The position numbers and the translations under genes were made by a program. Shown in pieces: positions 59,420 to 64,000 of a stretch of 64,000 nucleotides of DNA. The stretch is from CAVWXT01 sp963759115. Lineage in GTDB: Bacteria > Planctomycetota > Planctomycetia > Pirellulales > Thermoguttaceae. The stretch is taken from positions 1 to 64,000 of the forward strand of contig CAVWXT010000006.1 in NCBI GenBank assembly GCA_963759115.1. The letters are read 5' to 3'. Position 1 is the stretch's first letter; each line of letters starts with the position of its first letter. The notes below the pieces were generated by a model. The model had not been told where the DNA came from, did no database searches, and worked only from the letters and a program-made list of their open reading frames with translations.

Positions 59420-60300
59420 AACCAGACCAGAGATTTCAGAGGCAACCCAAACACTTCTGGGCGAATGTTCGGACCATCAGCCAGAAACTCGGCTACACAG
59501 AGCGAGGGCAGCGCGTAATCAAGGTTCCCTCCCTTGCAACAATGCGGGAGGCATTGCACAGTCTGGGGCTTGAATCGAATCACCTGCTTGACGCTGACGG
59601 AAAGCCTACGGCACTGGGGCAGAGCCTTCACGACTATTTCAAGTTTCGCGCGGACGTTCTAAACAACACGGTTGAGCCCCTATTGATGACCGTGGAACAG
59701 GCGGCAGAGTTGTTTGCCAAACACAAACAACGCCTATGCCCCTCTTGCCCGATCCCGATGAACAAGCAGAAGGGAGAGAAGAAGACCGCGGCCTATTTCA
59801 CGGGCCTAATCAATATGCTCATCGAGGCCAATGCGAAGGGCTACCCGTGCGATTACGACCCCAGGGAGTTGACCACGATTACCGTTCAGGATGCGCCTTT
59901 GCGGACCCTTGCACGGCGCGTTGACGGCGCTTTTCCAAGAGCAGTCAACCCCGTTGCGGTTTGGGAAATCAAGGAATACTACTACACCACCACGTTCGGC
60001 AGTCGGGTGGCGGACGGCGTGTATGAGACTCTGCTTGATGGGATGGAATTGGAGGAGTTGCGGGAACACGAACAGATCGACGTGAAACATTACCTAATGG
60101 TCGACGCCCACTATACGTGGTGGGAGTGTGGCAAATCCTACCTGTGCCGCATCGTCGATATGCTCCACATGGGTTACGTTGACGAGGTGCTTTTCGGCCG
60201 CGAAGTAGTCGCCGAAATGCCCCGGATCGTCAAGGAATGGGTTGCCCTGACGAAGGCGGCCGAAACTGGTCGTCGCGCGCGAAAATCAAGAATGGGCTGA
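59416..60300 (+). CDS. Probable type II restriction endonuclease
   Basis: 294 residues from GTG 59416, overlapping the XRE stop. The segment NPVAVWEIKEYYYTTTFGSRVADGVYE contains an ExK (EIK) preceded by acidic candidates and followed by the TFGSRVADGVYE block, in the style of PD-(D/E)XK nucleases. RLCPSCPIPMNKQKGEKK may bind zinc (CPSC only). It lies in the M-C-R arrangement with a D12 methylase, so the nuclease role is strongly suggested by context. Its recognition site cannot be deduced. Confidence 0.72.
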   Translation: MKPDQRFQRQPKHFWANVRTISQKLGYTERGQRVIKVPSLATMREALHSLGLESNHLLDADGKPTALGQSLHDYFKFRADVLNNTVEPLLMTVEQAAELFAKHKQRLCPSCPIPMNKQKGEKKTAAYFTGLINMLIEANAKGYPCDYDPRELTTITVQDAPLRTLARRVDGAFPRAVNPVAVWEIKEYYYTTTFGSRVADGVYETLLDGMELEELREHEQIDVKHYLMVDAHYTWWECGKSYLCRIVDMLHMGYVDEVLFGREVVAEMPRIVKEWVALTKAAETGRRARKSRMG

Positions 60301-60375
60301 CTTGGTTGCGCAACGGGGAGGCAAAGGCGACGTTCTGCTTTTCTGGAGGAGCAGACCTTTCGTCTTTTTTTCAAC

Positions 60376-61668
60376 TTACGGCAGACCTGACCACTCGTCC
60401 GGCAGCATCGTGTTCTTGGGCATAACGACGATACCGTCGCGGATCAGACCGAAGGGGGTTTCCTCGGTGTTCTCGATGCCCTGCTCGTTGACGATCCGCA
60501 CGCGGCGGCCGATGCGGCAGTTCTTGTCGAGGATGGCCCCCTCAATGTGGGAGCCTTCGCCGATGCCCAGCGGCGGCTCGCCGTTGGTCTGCCGGGTAGC
60601 GATGGTTTCGGGCGTTTCGTAGAAGTCGGCCCCCATCACCACCGAGTTGCGAATGGTCACGTTGCGGCCGATGCGGCAGCGCAGCCCGATCAGGCTGTCT
60701 TCGATCACCGCTCCCTCTTCGATCACCGAGCCGTCGGCCACCAGGCTGCCGCGGATCGTGGCCCCGTCCATCCGCGTGGGCGGCAGGAAGCGGGCGTGCG
60801 AGTAGATCGGCGCCTCGGCCGAAATCAGCTCGAACGGCGAATTCGGCTTGGCCAGGTCCAGATTCGCCTGGTAGAACGACTTGATCGTTCCGATGTCTTC
60901 CCAATAGCCGTCGAACAAATGGACCTGCACGTGCCGCGCGCGGATCGACGCCGGAAAGACCTCCTTGCCGAAGTCGCGGTAGTCGGTCTTGCGGAGCACG
61001 TCCACCAGCGCGGTGCGGTTGAACAGGTAGATGCCCATGTTTGCCAGGCAGTCGCGGCCGCGGCTTTCGACGCCGCGGGCGTCGATCCAGGCGGGAGCGG
61101 TGCGAACGTGCTGGAGTTCCCGCTCGGTCTTCGGCTTCTCCAGAAAACCTACCACCCGGCCGCTGTCGTCCAGCCGCATGATCCCCAATCCCGACGCGGC
61201 GTGGCTATGCACCGGCACGGCGGCGATGGTGACGTCGGCGCCGGCCCGGATGTGCGAGAGGATCATGTCCTGAAAGTTCATCCGATAGAGTTGATCGCCG
61301 GAGAGGATCAGCACGTACTCGATGCCCGGCTGCTCGACGTAGCGGAGGTTCTGGCGCACGGCGTCGGCCGTGCCCTGGTACCAGTCGGCGTTGTCGAGCG
61401 TCTGCTGCGCGGCCAGCACCTCGACGAAGCCGCCGTCGAAGGGGTCGAAGGTGTAGGTCGAGCGGATGTGGCGGTGCAGGCTGACCGAATTGAACTGCGT
61501 CAGCACGTAGCAGCGGTTCAAGCCGCTATTGATGCAGTTCGACAGCGGGATGTCGATCAGCCGATACTTGCCGGCCACGGGAACCGCGGGCTTGGAGCGG
61601 TGTTTGGTCAGCGGATACAGGCGCGTGCCTTGCCCGCCGCCAAGCACCAGGGTCAGGACATTTCTCAT
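60376..61668 (-). CDS. glgC: Glucose-1-phosphate adenylyltransferase (second paralogue)
   Basis: 430 residues, intact, from ATG 61668 (MRNVLTLVLGGGQGTRLYPLT). Motifs: GGGQGTRLYPLTKHRSKPAVPVAGKYRLIDIPLSNCINSG, WYQGTADAVRQN, YVLILSGDQLYRMNF, YWEDIGTIKSFYQANLDLA and a C-terminal beta-helix (DGATIRGSLVADGSVIEEGAVIEDSLIGLRCRIGRNVTI, in parts). It differs clearly from the paralogue at 56279, being closer to the cyanobacterial/plant type in the YPLTKHRSKPAVP opening. The two may have different regulation or form a hetero-oligomer. Confidence 0.95.
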   Translation of the reverse strand: MRNVLTLVLGGGQGTRLYPLTKHRSKPAVPVAGKYRLIDIPLSNCINSGLNRCYVLTQFNSVSLHRHIRSTYTFDPFDGGFVEVLAAQQTLDNADWYQGTADAVRQNLRYVEQPGIEYVLILSGDQLYRMNFQDMILSHIRAGADVTIAAVPVHSHAASGLGIMRLDDSGRVVGFLEKPKTERELQHVRTAPAWIDARGVESRGRDCLANMGIYLFNRTALVDVLRKTDYRDFGKEVFPASIRARHVQVHLFDGYWEDIGTIKSFYQANLDLAKPNSPFELISAEAPIYSHARFLPPTRMDGATIRGSLVADGSVIEEGAVIEDSLIGLRCRIGRNVTIRNSVVMGADFYETPETIATRQTNGEPPLGIGEGSHIEGAILDKNCRIGRRVRIVNEQGIENTEETPFGLIRDGIVVMPKNTMLPDEWSGLP

Positions 61669-61993
61669 AGGGGAACCTCGGGCGCCGAACGCGACACCTT
61701 CCGCGCAGCGTCCCAATAAGTGTAATCAGCGACGGCGGACAGGGGAATGGCCTGGCAAAAACGAAGGACCTGGCGGCGACGCGGGGGACTTGTTTTTGTC
61801 TGGAGGTGGGGTACAATGTCCAGGATGCTCGCCCTGTGAGATTTGGGTTCGACATTTCCGCCTGTTGCCCGGTAGGAGGTGTGTCCCATGTCCCTCTCCA
61901 GTGTCCGCCAGCGTGCCGGGGGACGGTCTTCGGCGACCTTCGACCCGCCCCACTGTAGTCTGCCTGTGCTAGGGGAAACCACTGCTTTAGATC
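61669..61993. other. Divergent gap between glgC and the cyclopropane synthase gene
   Basis: No gene is supported. GTAGGAGGTGTGTCCCATG at 61873-61891 looks like a ribosome site and ATG, but the frame it opens does not match the methyltransferase and ends soon. Confidence 0.4.
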
Positions 61994-63227
61994 ATGCGCC
62001 CTCGATGGCCGCGAACGCCGGCGGCGGGCGCGTGCTCGGTCTTCGAGCGCCGGCTCGCCCATCACATGCTCCGAGCGGTCGGCCGTCCGCCCATCGGATT
62101 CATACTATGGAACGGCGAAGAAGTTGCCGAATCGGAAGCGCCGGCGGTGGCTCGCCTTCGGTTCCGCGATCGCGCGACGTTCTGGAGAGTGCTGATGGAC
62201 CCGGACCTCCAGTTCGGCGAGGCCTATAGCGACGGCCGGCTGGACGTGGAAGGCGATCTGGTGGCTCTGCTGGAGATCATCTCTCGCACGCGAAGGGCCG
62301 CCGGCCAATCCGGCAGTCTCCTCCCCGACTCTTTGCGTCGCCGGTTGCACCGCGCGGGCCAACTCGCGCTGCGGCGCCCGCGAGAACATCCACCACCACT
62401 ACGACGTCGGCAACGACTTCTACAAGCTTTGGCTTGACCGCGAGATGGTCTATAGCGGGGCTTATTTCTCCGACCCGGCGATGACGCTCGAAGACGCGCA
62501 GCGGGCCAAGTTGGATTACGTGTGCCGGAAACTCTGGTTGAAGCCGGGCGAGACGCTGGTCGAGGTCGGCGGCGGCTGGGGCGCGCTGGCCCTGCTCGCG
62601 GCCCGAAACTACGGCGTCACCGTCAAGTCGTTCAATATCTCGAAGTCGCAGATCGCCTACGCCCGCCAGCGGGCAAAGGAGGAGGGGCTGGACGCCCAAG
62701 TCGAGTTCATCGAGGACGACTACCGCCACATCGGCGGGCGTTTCGACGCCTTGGTGTCGCTGGGCATGCTGGAACACGTCGGCGCCGGCCACTACCGCGA
62801 GTTCGGCCGCATGATGGACCGCTGCCTCAGCCCCGCCGGGCGCGGACTGATCCAAGTCATCGGGCAGGACTGGCCGAGCGAGACCAATGCATGGATCGAA
62901 CGCCGCATCTTCCCCGGCGCCTATCCACCCACGCTGCGGGAGTTGAGCGACATCTTCGAACCGCCGGGCTTCTCCATCCTCGACGTCGAGAACCTGCGGC
63001 TGCACTACGCCAGAACGCTGCGGCACTGGCTGGAACGCTTCGAGGCCGCGGCCGGCCGAGTGGCCCGGATGTTCGACGAGCGATTCGTGCGCATGTGGCG
63101 GCTATACCTGGCCGGTTCGTGCGCGGCATTTACCGCCGGCGGGCTGCAACTGTTTCAGATTGTGTTCGCCCGCCCCGGCGTCAACAGCATTCCCTGGAGC
63201 CGCACGCAACTCTACGCGGAGAAATAG
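61994..63227 (+). CDS. cfa: Cyclopropane-fatty-acyl-phospholipid synthase family methyltransferase, one frameshift
   Basis: Adds a methylene or methyl group from SAM to unsaturated lipid chains. The N-terminal SCP2-like part reads PIGFILWNGEEV...FRDRATFWRVLMDPDLQFGEAYSDGRLDVEGDLVAL. After a break near 62385 come NIHHHYDVGNDFYKLWLD-type text (in part ENIHHHYDVGND), MVYSGAYFSDP, the SAM site VEVGGGWGALALLAA, and SLGMLEHVGAGHYREF. It ends ARPGVNSIPWSRTQLYAEK. About 410 residues, the family norm. The N-terminal start at 61994 is tentative. Confidence 0.9.
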
Positions 63228-63234
63228 TCGGCGC

Positions 63235-64000
63235 TCAGGGGGCCTTCTTGCCTTCCTCTTCCTTCTTGGGCGCTGCTTCCTTTTCGGCCGGCTTTTCTTC
63301 GGGGAGCAGTTCCCGCCAAGGCTTCTTCGCCTTGTAGCTCTCCAACTCCTTCTTGAGCGAATCGTCGTGCTCCTTGTCGCCAATCTCGACGGCCTTGCTG
63401 GACCACTTGATGGCCGTGTCGAAGTCGCCCATTTCGGCGTAGCCCGCCGCCAGGGTGCTGAGAATGTAGGCCTTTTTGTACTCACTGAGCTCGCAGGCCT
63501 GGGTGGCCAATTCAATCGCCCGGCGGCCGTCGCGGAGCTTTTCGTCAGGGGAGGTAGCCAGGACCCACGCGAAGTTGTTCAGCAGGCTCTCGTCCTTGGG
63601 ATTGAGTTTGACCGCCTCTTCGTAGTCGGCGATGGCTTCGGCCTGCCGGCCGAGGTTCAGGTAGAGGTCGGCGCGTCCGTGGAGGGCCCGCCACTCGTCC
63701 GGGTTCTCGGCCAGCACGGCGGAGTAGGCCTCGATCGCCTCGGCCGATCTCTTCTCGACGGCGTAGAGCATCCCCAACTGCAGTGCCGTGAGCATGTCCT
63801 TCGGATCGATTTTGCGGATCTTCTCCAACTCGGCGATCGCCTCGGCGAGCCGCTTGCCGTCGATCAACAACCTGGCACGCGTGCGGAGGGCCAAGGGCAG
63901 GTCGGGGTTGAGCTTCAACACCTGGTCCACGTCGGCCAGGGCCTTTTCCTTCTCGCCCTTCTGCTGATACACGCCCGCCCGCAGCAACAACACGTCCGAG
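63235..64000 (-). CDS. TPR-repeat protein (5' end beyond the window)
   Basis: 255 residues seen; the frame continues past 64000. At least five tetratricopeptide repeats: GVYQQKGEKEKALADVDQVLKLNPDL, ARLLIDGKRLAEAIAELEKIRKIDPKD, GMLYAVEKRSAEAIEAYSAVLAENPDE, ADLYLNLGRQAEAIADYEEAVKLNPKD, AAGYAEMGDFDTAIKWSSKAVEIGDKE (each a single repeat unit shown in part). A charged lysine/glutamate tail ends at 63235. TPRs bind proteins; partner unknown. It converges on cfa. Confidence 0.9.
   Translation of the reverse strand, partial: SDVLLLRAGVYQQKGEKEKALADVDQVLKLNPDLPLALRTRARLLIDGKRLAEAIAELEKIRKIDPKDMLTALQLGMLYAVEKRSAEAIEAYSAVLAENPDEWRALHGRADLYLNLGRQAEAIADYEEAVKLNPKDESLLNNFAWVLATSPDEKLRDGRRAIELATQACELSEYKKAYILSTLAAGYAEMGDFDTAIKWSSKAVEIGDKEHDDSLKKELESYKAKKPWRELLPEEKPAEKEAAPKKEEEGKKAP

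Overview
The window looks like a chromosomal piece from a high-GC member of the Planctomycetota, probably near the Pirellulales. The signs are an LEERQML-type N-terminal motif and a dockerin-like tail on a giant secreted enzyme (9699-14641), a PEP-CTERM cysteine peptidase, a secreted sulfatase, several ECF sigma/anti-sigma pairs, and many conserved planctomycete-style secreted proteins of unknown function. The taxonomy is inferred from motifs, not from a database search.

Layout. 395-7099: a type III-like restriction-modification locus (res, a GxxExxY protein, mod). 7130-9368: a secreted alpha/beta hydrolase and a PilZ-like protein. 9699-18444: a multidomain glycoside hydrolase, a C1 peptidase, a small GIY-YIG-like protein and a secreted metallo-beta-lactamase-fold protein. 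19234-22280: an ECF sigma/anti-sigma pair, a HisN/IMPase-type phosphatase and a DUF2582-type winged helix. 22367-26067: a SWIM/SNF2 helicase pair. 26262-31621: tRNA-Arg, a HAD-2H phosphoesterase fusion, a sulfatase, an IS30 element and a partial second copy of the tRNA 5' end. 31987-36947: a lipoprotein, a BON protein, a small membrane protein and PcrA/UvrD. 37127-39551: a compact operon with a stand-alone RpoA-CTD-like protein, membrane proteins and an ATPase. 39755-46780: a repeat-rich secreted protein, hemE, a secreted protein of unknown function, a REP-associated tyrosine transposase (RAYT) locus and glmS. 47035-50459: a secretin-like protein, lnt, and a trpG/pabA-type amidotransferase. 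50838-56136: two more ECF/anti-sigma pairs with a solitary DNA methyltransferase between them. 56279-63227: two glgC paralogues around a compact type II restriction-modification system (methylase, XRE controller, nuclease), then a cfa-type methyltransferase. 63235-64000: a TPR protein running off the end.

The most striking signal is a set of unrelated palindromic repeat families inserted within or at the edges of genes and translated in a constant frame. The GGGGACTGTCCCC family lies inside res and glmS and encodes the same peptide in both. The CGCAGAT family flanks the GxxExxY gene and is inserted twice in mod. A CTCTCCC...GGGAGAGG family is inserted twice in mod. Another family forms the N-terminus of lnt, and another supplies a stop codon. 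One related intergenic element is bracketed by a 13-bp direct repeat. They behave like Rickettsia palindromic elements, and the RAYT locus, flanked by mirrored hairpins and ~190-bp direct repeats, is a candidate source for at least one family.

Many genes, including hemE, pcrA and glgC, are broken by one- or two-base indels. Several are single-base losses in short runs or near-repeats. I read most of these as sequencing or assembly errors and give one span per gene.
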